Shown here piece by piece: positions 1-11,712 of a stretch of DNA of 64,000 bases. Below the pieces are notes generated by a model, which did not search any database, was not told where the DNA came from, and saw only the letters and a list, made by a program, of their open reading frames with translations. The first letter of the stretch is position 1. The number at the start of each line of letters is the position of its first letter. The translations under genes and the position numbers were made by a program. The stretch covers positions 5,432,008-5,496,007 of the forward strand of contig CM035362.1 in the NCBI GenBank assembly GCA_020137815.1. Direction: 5' to 3'. This DNA comes from Hormiphora californensis. Lineage: Eukaryota > Ctenophora > Tentaculata > Cydippida > Pleurobrachiidae.

Positions 1-97
1 AGTCGTCTCACAATTGACCCTCTCCAAACCTAAGATACAGTCCTTTAGAACGACAATTAATGGTCAGTTGCCCAATATTCACCACTCACTCTCTCAG

Positions 98-3000
98 GTG
101 TGCCGGTGTATACTGGGAAGGACACCAAGATGGCCCTGAACCAGGCTCAAGCTCAATACAAACTTCCCTCAATCGAATGGTAATTCCCCTAATACATAAC
201 TAATTAATTGGGATTGAGTAACGGCACCAAGCGACGCTAAAGTTGTTTATATCAACTTTTAAATCATTTCCCTGGCGGGTCATAATTCCCCTTCCACCAA
301 GTTGTTACTTGAACTAAAAGTACCTCCCCTAACCACGTGTCCCCACAGGAAGATGAACATGTACATTCTGTTCTTCTGTTTTGTTGTTGTTGGTCTGGCA
401 ACCGTCCTCACTATTATTGAGTTTTTCTGGGAGGTACAGGTGGATAGACGAGCTCTTTATAGGACGGGGGTCACATACAGCCACAGTGTAAGTACTGCTG
501 CACTGATTATGCCAACATTTTCTAAAAGATTTGGAGTTTCTGGGTTTTTTGCCGTGTTTTTTAAAAATTTCATCACTGATATTACAGCACAAGTTTACTG
601 CGAAATGGGGGGAATTATTTTGCCCATGTAATTTGCGGTGGAGCTGCGGTGGGTGAATTGATAGAAGGTACCGGCCACCGAGTTACTGCAGTATTAATTA
701 TTTAAGGAAAATATAGTTGCCAAAAGGAGTATACTTTTGTGACGGGAATATTTCTGAAAGAATTGCCAGAATTTCGTCACCAGGATGGCGAAGTAAAATA
801 TTACTATTTGAACGGATCAATTGCTCTGCTGTGCCAACCTTGAAGGGCTGGTGTTACCGTCCACGCGAGACCAGTTTGGAGGTCCCCCAGTGGCCCTCCA
901 ATCAGAACAATTGTTGGGGAAACTACCAATACAAATTTTGAATCATTATTACCAAAAGAAGGGATTGGGTTATATATCTGGTGAACAAGTTATAAAAACT
1001 GAATTAATTGCTAATCGATTAATTGCTAATCGATTAATTGCTAATCGATTAATTGCTATAATCGATTAATTGCTAATCGATTGCTATTTCAGATCGGTGG
1101 GTTTCTCAATGACTTCTTCTCCTTCATCGTGTTGTTCAATTACGTCATCCCGATATCACTTTATGTCACGGTCGAAGCAGTAAAGTTTATCAGCAGCTAC
1201 TTTATCAAGTGGGACATGGAGATGTATCATGGCAGTGAGGGCAGAGCCTATCCTATCGAGATAGAGAGAAGAGAGAGAGTAGAGAGCAGAGTAGGAGAGG
1301 ACGAAGGAGAGCACGGAGAGGAGAGGAGAGGAGCGCTAGGAGCGAGAGAAGAGCGAGAGGTAGAGGAGAGGATGTGAATGCCCTTCGGCTTAGATTAGTG
1401 CTCTCGACATAACAGAGATCGTCCACTAGGAATCAGATAGAGCAGAAAGCTAACACGCCGATTGGAATGAAGATAGGACAGTGAGTAGTGTTCTCCGATA
1501 AAACGGGCACTCTCACTGAAAACGAACTGGTATTTAAGTACGTCGAATTTGTTATCTTGCTCGACTCTCTCTCAATCCATCTCTTCCCATCGATCAAAGC
1601 TCTTTGAAAAGAAACAGTGAGAGTTTGTTAAAAAGGCACTTCACTGAAACGAACCGTTTTAGGTTGCGTTCATGTTCTGATTCCTCTTCAAGAGCATAGA
1701 CTACGACGATTATATTGTTGCACAATTGAAAAATTGATTTTCACCTACAGGAAGTGCTCGATAGAGGGTGTGAAGTATTGGACGAATGATGGGATTCTTG
1801 CGGAGGAGGATACCTCAAATCCAACTGATGTATCGGGCAACCAAAATGTAAGAACAATCCCTGCAGCCTTATAGTTGCAGTTTCTCACATTGCCGCCGAG
1901 TAAAGAACTCTGCCCGATTTACCGTGCGGATAAATTTCCCCGATTTAGGGATACAACATTATTTCACCCCTATTCATTTACCGGGGAAAGCTCTTTTCCC
2001 TCGAGCAACCCGGTAAATCGGGGTCCGACTGGACTAAGAACCACTCCTCTCTTTCCAGGTGAAAGATTTCCTGATATCAATGTCCCTGTGCCACTCAGTC
2101 TTCACAACGGAGTACCAGGGGATATTGAACTATGAGGCTAGCTCTCCTGATGAAAAGGCTTTGGTAGAGGCGGCTGCCCAGTAAGTGGGAGAGGCGGGGC
2201 CGGGGGGTCGGGGGGAGCTGTAGTGGGGTAGTTGGGGTAGTGAGTGGCGGTACAACCCCCACTCTCAACACCTTCCTCCCCCACACACTAACACCTACCC
2301 CTGTACAGTGTACAGGGCCGCCCAGTTAGTGGGGGATAGTGGTAGTGGGGTAGTGAGTGGTGGGGTAGTGGTAGTTCAGTTAAAATGATATTTTGGCAAA
2401 CCCTCCCCGGCCCACTATCTCCATCCTCCTCTATCTCCCCTCAAGTTCATAGCATCATCTAGGAATCCCTCCCTCCCCCACCTTCACCCCTAACACCCCC
2501 CTCTGCACAGGTTCGGTGTTAAATTCATGGCGTCATCCCGGAACTCCCGTAAGATCCGTGTTGAGGGACATCTTGACAGATACGAGTTTTGTCACCTGCT
2601 CCCATTCGATAACACCAGAAAAAGGATGAGCATCATCCTAAAGGATCCAACTGGAAAGGTATGGAATTAGGTGCTAGAGGGATAGGTGTTAGGAGTTAGG
2701 GAAGGGGTAATGGGATGGAGGCCTCCCCCACCCAACATCCCGTTACCTCCGGAGGGATCCAGCTGGAATGGTATGGAATTAGGGTCATCGAAGGTTGGTT
2801 ACGCTGACAGTCGATGCAAGAGATACCGAAAAGTACTCAAGTCTAAAGGTTAGAGGGGGTAGGGTAGAGGTTAGGTGAGTAGGGAGGGATGGTTGGGTCC
2901 CCCAACTGGACAGATCGAGGAAGTATGGGTCTAGCACACAGCCAAACTAGGGGACCGGAATGGTTTTGTGACTTGTGTACACTGTACTGGAAAATATAGC

Positions 3001-3669
3001 GATTTCTAAAGCACTTCTCTCTTTCAGATTTTGATGGTCTGTAAGGGCGCTGAATCATCAGTCCTGGGATTTGTACCAGCGGATGTACTGAAATTACCCG
3101 TCAACATGTCGACGAGTAAGTTTGGTTGTCTGTCTGTCTGTCTGTCTGTCTGCCTGGCATGTGACTCCTCTGTCATGTTCAGTACGCCGAGTCTGGCTGT
3201 GCTTGTTTGCGCTGTGAGATATCTGGTTTGCGTGCTCAAATGTGTTGTCTGTCGGTTGTATTTTGTATGGGCTATCGTCATATCGGTTATGTTGTATCTG
3301 TCATGTCTGTATGGTCGTCTGTCGTCAGTCTGTCTGTCAGTCTGTCTGCGGAGTCTGTAAGTCATCAAACCTCTAGTCCCACTCTGTCGTCTGTCTGTCT
3401 GTCTGCATATCAGTCGCGTCATCATATTGTTGTATGTCTGTCTGTCTGTTCAGCTGTCTTCTGCTAGTGTCCTGTCTGTAGCTGACTTGTAACTTTGTCC
3501 CCATCTGTTGTCTGTCATCGTCTTCGAGTCATGTCTTTGTCTATATGTCGACTGGGCATATCTGTTGGCTGGGGTCTGATGACGTCTGTCATGTCGGGTT
3601 TCGTCTGTACTGTTATCTGTTCACCTGTTTATCGTTGTTTGTTGTTGTCTATCTGTCTGTCTGTGTCTG

Positions 3670-3712
<43 letters not shown>

Positions 3713-5724
3713 ATGTTTGTCTGTCTGTCTGTCTGTCTGCATATCTGCCTGTCTGTATGTATGTCGGACAGTACCCGGCCTGTACTCACCCTCTCTCCCA
3801 ATATTACAGCTACGCCGCAGAGGGACTGAGAACTCTAGTGTTTGCAATGAGGGAGATATCACCTGAGGATTACGCCAGGGTAGATCAAATGATGACCGAC
3901 TGTCAGGTTAGCGATTATATTATGTGCTTATGAGTCAGTAATGAGTCGGCACACGATTCTTGTTCAGACTATAGCTCGCACGGCCTCTGGAATTGAACAA
4001 TACAAGCTGCGATAAATGATGATATCCTCCCCTGCATGACTCACATCTAACCCTCATTCCATATCTATTATCTAACCTCTCCCCCCCCCCTCAGAATGCT
4101 ATCAGGGACCGAGACTCCAAGGAGCAGATAACCTTTGCAGAAGTAGAACAAGGGCTGTGCTGTATAGGGGCCTACTGGGGTAGAAGACAGACTCCAGGAT
4201 GGGGTTTACGAGACTGTTAGTGCACTAAAGGATGGTGGTGTCAAACTATGGGTCCTAACAGGTGATGATTGTGACTTATTTTGGCATTTTGCCTATGTTT
4301 CTCTGTCCAATACAATCTACATCCAGTATTCACTGGTACCCTCTGAATACTGGAATTCTCCCATTCAATTCCGTTTCTTTCACTTTAAATTTCTTTCACT
4401 TTAAATTCAAGGACACACCGGGATACATCTAATAAAATTCACCTTGTTGACGTCCCAACGCAATCTCTCCCGCAGGAGACAAAATGGAGACTGCAGTCAA
4501 TATCTCCCAAGCATGTAACCACTTTACTGCCAGTATGAAGTTACACTTCCTCACTGCAAAGAGAGATCCAGAGTCATGTCAGCAGACGCTAAATAGCATG
4601 TACAAGCTAGTTGAAGGTATCTTGTTTGGTTGAAATATTTTGGGTAGGAAACACTTATAAATCAAGTTTTATACAACATCTTCAAAACATCACATCTTCA
4701 AAACTTCACAATTTCACATCTTCACAATTTCACAATATCACATCTTCAAAACACCTTCAGGTACAGCTAATTCAGCACGTCCCTCTCCCGGGTACGGTCT
4801 GGTGGTCGATGGAACATCCCTCGCCACCTGTCTGGAACACTGTCCTGATCTGTTCCTTAAAACTACACTTCTTTGTACTGCTGTTTTGTGCTGTCGACTT
4901 AGCCCTCTACAAAAGGCAAAGGTAGAGATGAGATATTGTAACAAATTGTAAAGATCTCTCTTTTTCTTTCTCCTTGTTTATTAAGTAATAATCTCTCTTT
5001 TTTCTCTCTTCTAGTAAAAGTAACAATCTCTCTTTTTCTTCCCAGGTTGTAAGAATGGTAAAAGAATACAAAACAAATCCAGTTACTCTTGCCATTGGGG
5101 ATGGCGCAAATGATGTCAGTATGATCCTTGAGGCCAATGTTGGTGTAGGTATGTGACGACAATTGCTCCTTTATAAAACTTTTTGCTCCTTCATAAAAAC
5201 AACTATCCCCTCTGTTTAGGTATCTACGGAAAAGAAGGAAGGCAGGCGGTTCGCTCATCAGATTTCTCGATTGCCCGCTTTCAATATCTCCGGAACCTTA
5301 TGTTTGTGCACGGACACTATTTCTATCGAAGAATCGCTACGGTTGTCTTCTACTTTTTCTACAAGGTTGGTTTTAACGTAATGTAACAAATTTACGACAC
5401 AATTTCAATTAAACAGCACCATTGACTACAAAAACTTGATTACATCCATTAACTGAAAATCCAGCTCTATAAATTCCACTTTTTTCAGAACGTTGTTTTC
5501 GTTGGACCTGCAATTTGTTTCCTTTTTATGAACGGATACTCGCCTCAGGTATACAAACAAACAAACAAACAAACAAACAAACAAACAAACAAACAAACTA
5601 ACAAACAAACAAACAAACAACCACAAAAACAAACAACCACAAAAACAAACAAACAAACAAAGAGACGAAGAAACAAACAAACCAACAGACAAACAAACAA
5701 ACAAACAAACATACAAACAAACAA

Positions 5725-5755
<31 letters not shown>

Positions 5756-8700
5756 CAAAACAAAACAAGACAAAACAAAACAAAACAAAACAAAACAAAA
5801 CAAAACAAAACAAAACAAAACAAAACAAAACAAAACAAACAAACAACCACACAAACAAACAAACAAAACAAAACAAAACAAAACAAAACAAACAAACAAA
5901 CAAACAAACAAACAAACAGACAAACATAACAGAACAAAACAAACAAACAAACAGACAAACAAAACAAAACAAAACAAACAACCAAAACAACCACCCCTCC
6001 AGACGATCTACAGTGAGTTGCAGCTTATCGGATTTAACTTGATGTTCTCGGCGCTTCCAATTATAAGTTACGGGCTGTTTGAACAACATCTCCCGCCCAC
6101 GTTACTATACGAGAAACCTATCCTTTACAAGTAAGCACCTTTTGTCAGCAGATCATAATTTGTTTAGATTTGAGAAAAAGATACTTTAGTCCTGTTATAG
6201 GCTGTACTGTAGTACCGAATATCAAATTGTTGATCAAATCCATGTTCTATATTTCCCCGTTAATCTCTAATCCACCCCCACCTAATCCACATCCCACTCA
6301 GGGAGTCAGCCCCCCCCCCCTAATCCACATCTTCTCCCACTCAGGGAGTCAGCCCCCCCCCCCCTAATCCACTACTTCTCCCACTAATCCACCCCCCCCC
6401 CCTAATCCACATCTTCTCCCACTCAGGGAATCAGCTAAAACAAACCTGCTGGCGGTGAAATATTTTGTTTCCTGGATGATGTTGGCGTTGTGGAACTGTT
6501 TCGTTATATTCCTCTTCTGCTTCGCTCTGTTTTAGTGAGTTTTTATCCGAGAATCTTAACCTTCCCAATACAGTCAGACCTTGTTATGTTCTAACCCTTC
6601 TTTACACACGAGCAGGGCGTGCAAAACAGAGTCTAGCTAGGCAAGTCGGACCCCGATTTACCGGGATGCTCGGGGAAGGTTTATCCTCCCAGCAAATCGG
6701 GGTTCCGGTAAATCGATGCCCGCGATAAATCGGGGTCCGACTGTATACATCTTTGATTCAATATTTGAGACATATTTAACCCCTTCCAATTCACTCAGTG
6801 ACGCGGGCGGGTTCAACTATAGCCAGCGGGTAGGAGGATTGTGGTGTTATGGCACTGTCGCCTACATTTGTGTCATCTTTACTATCAATATCATGGTAAG
6901 ATAAAACTCTTACCTTGTCGCATCCGAAATCAGTAATCAAGCTGTTTATTGGTAGGGGTTGTCTTGAGAGACTCGAATTCCGAAAGTGACACGGATGCAC
7001 GCGCTGAACACAATCTGATTGTTGTTACCTCTGGGAGATTAACACCTTACTTCCTAGATTTCCCTAAAAACACCCTTCCTTACTTCCTAGATTGCCCTAA
7101 AAACACCCTTCCTTACTTCCTAGATTGCCCTAAAAACACCCTTCCTTACTTCCTAGATTGCCCTAAAAACCCGGTTCTGGGTGTGGTTCACTCACTTTAC
7201 AATTTGGGGGACACTGATATCATTTGTTGTTATCTCCTACGTGTACGCTCTGTGGACCAAGTAAGTTGTTTTAATTGGTAATATTAATAAGACTAATCAA
7301 GTGTATTTTAATATCCCAACTTACTGATTCAGCAGTCTTCAGAGTTTAGATGTCCGAAATTTGTCTCCTTATTGTTGTAATAATGATATATTCATTTCAG
7401 TCCTAACGTGTTATGGGTCCACGAGACTAATGATCCAACTTATGTGTTCATTTTCCTCGCATCATGTCCCGTCATCTATCTAACAGGTAAACAGGAACAG
7501 CTATCTCGCGGCACCCACCCCGTTATTTCTCCCTAGAACCACGTCCCTCTATTCTCTAACCACTGCTTTTTAACACTTCTCCCTAACCACTTCTCCCAAC
7601 AACTAATCCTCTCTATAGTGTTTGCGGTGGTTGTCCTGTGTCTGATGCCACCCGTCCTCGTTATGTTACTCCAGCACCATCTTTATCCAATGGAAATGGA
7701 TAAATTTAGGGTGAGTTCAGCATCCATGATCACGCGTGACGAAATCTCACGCGTTATAATTTCTCACGCGTGAGATTTGCTTTTTTTCATCACTTTTGTC
7801 CCAATCCAAGCACTTTAATTAGCCACTAAATTTCAGCAGTTTTGAACATGTTTTGGGTGGCATAATTTTATAGGGAAGTAGACAAGAATTAGAAAGCAGA
7901 ATTCAAGCAAAAATTATATACCAATTAATAATAGAGTTTTAGTTTTGAAAGTTGCGAAAAAAACTTCAGTCACGACTTAAATTGTTCACATAGTTTTAGA
8001 AACCATCCCTGGACTGTTTGGCGCCGCGACCCCATCTTAGCGCACTGTCGCTTGAGAATCAAATCAGGGTCTGGCCCCGCCAGACATTCCCTGGAATACG
8101 GTGCATTTGGGGGTGAACTCTCGATCTCGTACACACACAACCTCACACCGCAGGGAAATTATAGTTATTTCAAACCGCGTCAAAGTGCTTGGATTGAGAC
8201 GGACTGGTGTTCCTGCTTTTTAGCGCTATAAGCTGCTGTCGTGTGATAATAAACTTGATTATGCCGCTGTCTTATGTCTTTCCTATGTCTTTTATTTCCT
8301 TACAATTTCCAACCTTCAAAACATAACCCTTCTGTCACCGTCTTCAACCCTCGGTCCCCACATGTTGTACACCCTCCCCACACTTCCAAACCCCGTCCTA
8401 GCCGGTCTCCACTTTATAACCCCCACTCTCGGCCCCGGCCCCACATGTTGTAACCCCCGTCCACTCTCGGCCCCCCACATGTTGTAACCCCCGTCCACTC
8501 TCGGTCCCTCCACAAGTTGTAACCCCCGTCCACAGCGGTATGACTGGGCATTAGGGTGTGCTATTTTTCCCAACTCATAAAACAAATCCAATTTTTACAT
8601 AAGTTACCCCTAGAACGAGTTCCTACGATCATTCTAAAACATTTGGTAAAAAAAATTTTAGTCCTACCCTGGCCCAATTACGTGGGCCGATGTATGCCCA

Positions 8701-9581
8701 TATATGGGCATATTCATATCAAAAAATGTTTTTTGGGGCGTTATTTCGAAAAAACCACACATATGAATCGCCTCATGAGAACCAGTACAACCATTATTTC
8801 CAGTCTGCACCTTCAGAACTCCATTTTATAATGAAAAATTTATTTTTTCATCTTTTTTTTCTTGCACATTTTCCTACTTTGCAGTATTAGTGGAGACAAA
8901 TTTTAACTTTTTGAGATTTTATTTGTCGGAAAGCAAATTCCGGTTGTAACCGACTAATTTTGACCTGCTGAACACGATCCCGTTCATGAAAAAGCTCTAA
9001 AAATTGAAGAAAATGACCAAAATGAACATTTTTAGTCAAAAATGAACATTTTTGGTCCAAAATGAACATTTTCAGGTCTAAAATGAACTTTGGCTATTTT
9101 TCATGATATACATCCATTCTGATCGGTATCACACCGCTGAACACGACCCTGACCATAAAAAGTTGATATCAAGAACATGCCAAACACTGGTGTAAAACAC
9201 ACATATTTTCCTTTTTTCGGTAAAAAAGTAAACTTTTTTAATCGCCTGGCCCACGTAATTGACATACACTACCCCAATTCCGTTTTCAGGATGTAGTAGA
9301 CAATTGTCCATAGTTTCATATCTAGGGGTAAACTATTGGCCAAGTCGACAAAATTTTCACTTAGCACACCCTACTGGGCATCCCTCAACCGATCCGACTG
9401 CTCCTCCCGGTTTGACTTCACACTTGGCCAGTACATCGGCCTCTCCTGTGCTGGCTCACCCGGGTACGCTGCTTCTACCGAGTACCAGCCCCTCCAAGAG
9501 GACCACACTGAACGAGCTACAAGCAGCAGTAGTAGGAGTAGAGAGGGAGGGGAGGGAGGTGTATACGGGAGCGTGAGGTAA
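98..9581 (+). CDS. P4-type ATPase, class VI (ATP11-like) phospholipid flippase, 5' end outside the window
   Basis: Flips aminophospholipids across plasma or endosomal membranes using ATP. Exons read: 98-179, 349-433, 1093-about 1233, 1437-1537, 1751-1847, 2059-2180, 2511-2658, 3028-3115, 3810-3906, 4095-4261, 4476-4616, 4761-4921, 5046-5148, 5220-5365, 5489-5548, 6003-6130, 6427-6534, 6799-6895, 7157-7260, 7401-7486, 7619-7710, then 8536-8551 continued at 9382-9581. Seen in order: PISLYVTVE in TM4; the phosphorylation motif [24 protein letters not shown] and KGAESSVL, typical of ATP11 rather than ATP8 or ATP10; VLTGDKMETA; and the hinge motif [10 protein letters not shown], followed by the C-terminal membrane helices. 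The tail is Ser/Arg-rich. Oddities: the 1093 exon has no clean donor, conserved exons near 1437-1500 and 4170 need small indels to stay in frame, and a transposon interrupts the last exon. An exon may be missing between 434 and 1092. ATP11A, B and C cannot be told apart here. Confidence 0.92.
1008..1092. repeat. 14-bp tandem repeat ending at a splice acceptor
   Basis: About five imperfect copies of ATTGCTAATCGATTA run directly into the polypyrimidine/CAG acceptor of the flippase exon that starts at 1093. The rest of the 434-1007 interval shows no exon that I can defend. Confidence 0.8.
1234..1436. repeat. GA-rich low-complexity intron
   Basis: A purine-rich stretch of GAGA-type sequence separates the TM4 exon from the DKTGTLT exon. 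A possible donor GTGAGG is at 1234, but it gives the wrong phase for the next exon, so the exact boundary is uncertain. Confidence 0.6.
1909..2033. mobile_element. Degenerate pogo/Tigger-like MITE (GTCGGACCCCGATTTA family)
   Basis: Inside the flippase intron 1848-2058. The right end reads GGTAAATCGGGGTCCGACTG, as in the better preserved copy at 37809-37926; the left end is decayed. It belongs to the same family as 6643-6743, 37809-37926 and 41435-41708. Confidence 0.6.
3116..3780. repeat. TCTG/CTGT microsatellite intron
   Basis: The flippase intron 3116-3809 is mostly (CTGT)n and degenerate TCTG repeats, starting about 10 nt after the donor. The open frames across it in several phases are products of the repeat. 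Confidence 0.9.
5549..6000. repeat. (AAAC)n/(AAAAC)n array filling a whole intron
   Basis: The intron between the flippase exons ending at 5548 and starting at 6003 consists almost entirely of AAAC and AAAAC repeats from the donor to the acceptor CTCCAG. It contains no other feature. Confidence 0.95.
6290..6430 (+). repeat. Tandem array containing copies of a splice acceptor
   Basis: Units of CTAATCCACATCTTCTCCCA followed by CTCAGGGAGTCAG and a C-run are repeated. The last one is the real acceptor (CTCAG, exon from 6427) together with the first exon bases GGAATCAG. Confidence 0.8.
6643..6743. mobile_element. Pogo/Tigger-like MITE
   Basis: Inverted ends AGTCGGACCCCGATTTACC and TAAATCGGGGTCCGACTG flank a short core, and TA follows the right end. 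It lies in the flippase intron 6535-6798. Confidence 0.7.
7045..7156 (+). repeat. 33-bp tandem repeat of the 3' splice site and exon start
   Basis: The unit holds ACTTCCTAG plus ATTGCCCTAAAAAC, that is, the acceptor and the first codons of the exon starting at 7157. Three upstream copies plus the true one are present. Use of an upstream copy would keep the frame (33 nt) but reads into the in-frame TAG of the next unit. Confidence 0.85.
7802..8196. mobile_element. Terminal-inverted-repeat element in the last flippase intron
   Basis: The inverted ends CAATCCAAGCACTTT (7802-7816) and AAAGTGCTTGGATTG (8182-8196) bound about 395 bp with no coding capacity. A second MITE (8014-8087) is nested inside. 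The remaining intron to 8535 holds CACGCGTGAG palindromes and C-rich imperfect repeats around 8340-8530. Confidence 0.65.
8014..8087. mobile_element. 73-bp hAT-like MITE, copy 1
   Basis: The ends are CTGTTTGGCGCCG and GCCAGACAT. It is flanked by a perfect 8-bp duplication TCCCTGGA (8006-8013 and 8088-8095), the hAT signature. Related copies lie at 10448-10520, 36820-36892 and, degraded, 40049-40110. Confidence 0.8.
8552..9373. mobile_element. 822-bp non-autonomous hAT element inserted in a coding exon
   Basis: Perfect 12-bp inverted ends TAGGGTGTGCTA / TAGCACACCCTA are flanked by the exact 8-bp target duplication CTGGGCAT (8544-8551 and 9374-9381). Subterminal parts are also inversely repeated (TTACCCCTAGA; CAATTACGTGGGCC). 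No transposase frame is seen. It splits the last coding exon of the flippase; read-through ends at TAA 8578-8580. Confidence 0.92.
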
Positions 9582-10447
9582 CAGAGGGAAATATCTTCAG
9601 GTAATTAGTGAATTAATTAACAACAGTAGGTGATTAATCAATTAATTAACAACAGTGGTAATTAGTCAATGTGAAACATGTGAATATGATCAGTACCAGT
9701 GGTGTATCAGGATGAAATATTGATCCTAGTTCTACAGATTTGTTTGTTTCCTAACTCCGTTAATTGTGACAACATGACAGTTCAAAAAAGCAACCGTATC
9801 CCATTTCTCCCTTTTTCAATCATCTTTTAACGTTAGCCGTATGTGTATCCTCGCATCGCTATTTGCAAGATATAAACTAGCTCATATGCAGTGTTCTGAG
9901 TTGATTTGCTGAATGCTCTGATGTGTTTGTTACCATGTTACCATGGTTACAACAGCTATGGTAACCATGGTTACAACAACTATGGTTACCATGGTTACCA
10001 CTGGACCTAACAACTTTCCCTCCCACACACCAGATGTACCAACCAACGGAATACACACCGATAACACGACTCGGGTCAACATCAAGCAAGAACAATTATT
10101 CCACCCTTATCGAAGAGGAATGATGATCATTTCCCGGAAGATCGCATCATTGTCATCAATACTTTGGAGATAAAATGATACAGGATGAAAAATGAGCTGA
10201 GTTAATGGATGATCTGCTGCCCGTAACTTGTTGGATAGGTCGAGAGCATTCGAGCTGTGTATAGTGAGAATGGACTTAAAAAAACTCGAGCCCTAAACTG
10301 CAATTCTATCGTGTAAATTTTGTGTGTATTTTTGTTGTGTTGCGTATCGTGTTATTCATTATTATGTGTCTATGTTTTAAGTTGTGTACAACATATGTTG
10401 AGGCTGGATCCGCTAGTTAAAAGAGGATTTATTAGGAAAATAATTTT

Positions 10448-10520
10448 CTGTCTGGCGCCGTGCCAGACCCCGATTTGAGTCTTAAGAGTGTGCTCAGATA
10501 GGGTCGGCGGTGCCAGACAG
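10448..10520. mobile_element. 73-bp hAT-like MITE, copy 2
   Basis: Ends CTGTCTGGCGCCG and GCCAGACAG. Flanks ATAATTTT (10440-10447) and ATCATTTT (10521-10528) match at 7 of 8 positions. Confidence 0.75.
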
Positions 10521-10635
10521 ATCATTTTAGAGGTTCAGTATTTTCTGGCCCGGTTGAATCGCTGCGGAAATTGTGCAGTATTGGCTAAGTGTGTTCATTA
10601 TCGTTTATTTATTGAATTGTTGAAGTCTATCTATA

Positions 10636-10783
10636 CTCCATTTTTTTTCAACTGTTCACCCCCCAAAGTCGTGTGCGGAATTGTTTTGCGCGTTTATCAC
10701 ATGTTAACGTGTAGCGTGCGCAGCGTAAATTAAAATATCGCACGCACACGAGTTGAGGGGTGAACAGTTGAATAAAAATGGAC
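10636..10783. mobile_element. TA-flanked MITE with TTCAACTGTTCACCCC ends
   Basis: Inverted ends read CCATTTTTTTTCAACTGTTC and GAACAGTTGAATAAAAATGG, next to TA. The core carries CACATGTTAACGTGTAGCGTG, cut here to its shared part ATGTTAACGTGT. A second copy is at 38065-38224. TA flanks suggest a Tc1/mariner-type origin. Confidence 0.65.
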
Positions 10784-11712
10784 TATATTATATGTATCTT
10801 GAATCAAAATCTTCTCATTTTGTACCTCAATATTTTGTATTAAAATAAAATCGAAGATCACGTGGCGTCGATTATGCACTATTTCCGAGATATTGTACTA
10901 GTTTTTGATTTCAAGAATATTAATTATGAGAGCTTTTGACATTTTTTGCTGAAAATAAAATATTTACGAGAAATTGAAACTGAACCCACCCCTGTCTCTC
11001 CCATTTTGGCATATTAAACGTGTTATTGTGTTATTATGTTGTTGTTCACCATCCCCCAAACTACTCGAGTCGTTAAATTTTACCTGAAACATGAAATGTG
11101 TGAGAAATGGAATGAGTTTTTACCGTGTAGTGAATCTTATAATCCCACCAAAATCACTAAACACAAAAAGTAAGTGCGCGTTTTTGTTTTGCGCGTCATA
11201 TCGCGCCGCGCACTCAAATCGAAAATTTGTATTTAATTTTTATTTCATCTGTACTTTTTGAACTCGCATTTTTGAAATTTTTGACTCGCGTTTTTGAAAT
11301 TTCGGGGTCTGCTCTCTGGTCTCTGCGTGCTACCATCCGGCATTCACCGACCCCTAGGTAGGACGAAACCGGGTTCCGGGAACCTCCCCTATTAAACTCG
11401 GACATGGGGCGGAAGTTTTGGCCAAAATCTGCTGAAAAGCTTTAAAAAATTTGTGCTCAAAACCTTTCCGAGCTACGATGGCGAGTGCTGCTTCACCCAG
11501 ATACGGAACGAAGCCAGCCATAAAATTTAAAGAATGAATTTTTCTCGCCGTGAAATGTATCAACAAACATTTTGGTCCGAGGGGCTCAACGCACCGCCCC
11601 TGACCGGCTCTAACTCCAATGAGCCCAGACTCCAGAGCCAACCAAATTAGTTGACTTTATATACAAGCCCCTCCTTTTTTTCTCTCCCTGGTTCAGGTTT
11701 TATAATGCAGTG

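Larger units (their letters stand above)
9582..11712. other. Intergenic region between flippase and p23
   Basis: No gene seen. It holds the probable flippase 3' UTR, a cluster of GGTTACC/GGTAACC palindromes (9929-10000), two MITEs (10448-10520, 10636-10783), AT-rich sequence to about 11640, and the probable p23 promoter. Frames at 11214-11641 on the minus strand lack coding signatures. Confidence 0.6.

Noticed and set aside
717-1069. Possible extra flippase exon ([31 protein letters not shown])
   Set aside because: Words recall the P4-ATPase actuator region but sit after the exon they should precede, the frame is broken and no splice sites fit. It could be a duplicated exon relic; too weak to call.
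5426-6089. Long minus- and plus-strand frames (up to 183 codons) across the AAAC array
   Set aside because: Cys/Leu/Phe/Val or Lys/Gln/Asn/Thr repeats follow directly from (AAAC)n and the array is an intron of the flippase.
9929-10000. RFX X-boxes at the flippase 3' end
   Set aside because: The palindromes are GTTACCATGGTTAC or GTAACCATGGTTAC, whose right half does not fit RGYAAC.
11214-11641. Minus-strand frames upstream of p23
   Set aside because: No motif, no splice context, overlap the probable p23 promoter.
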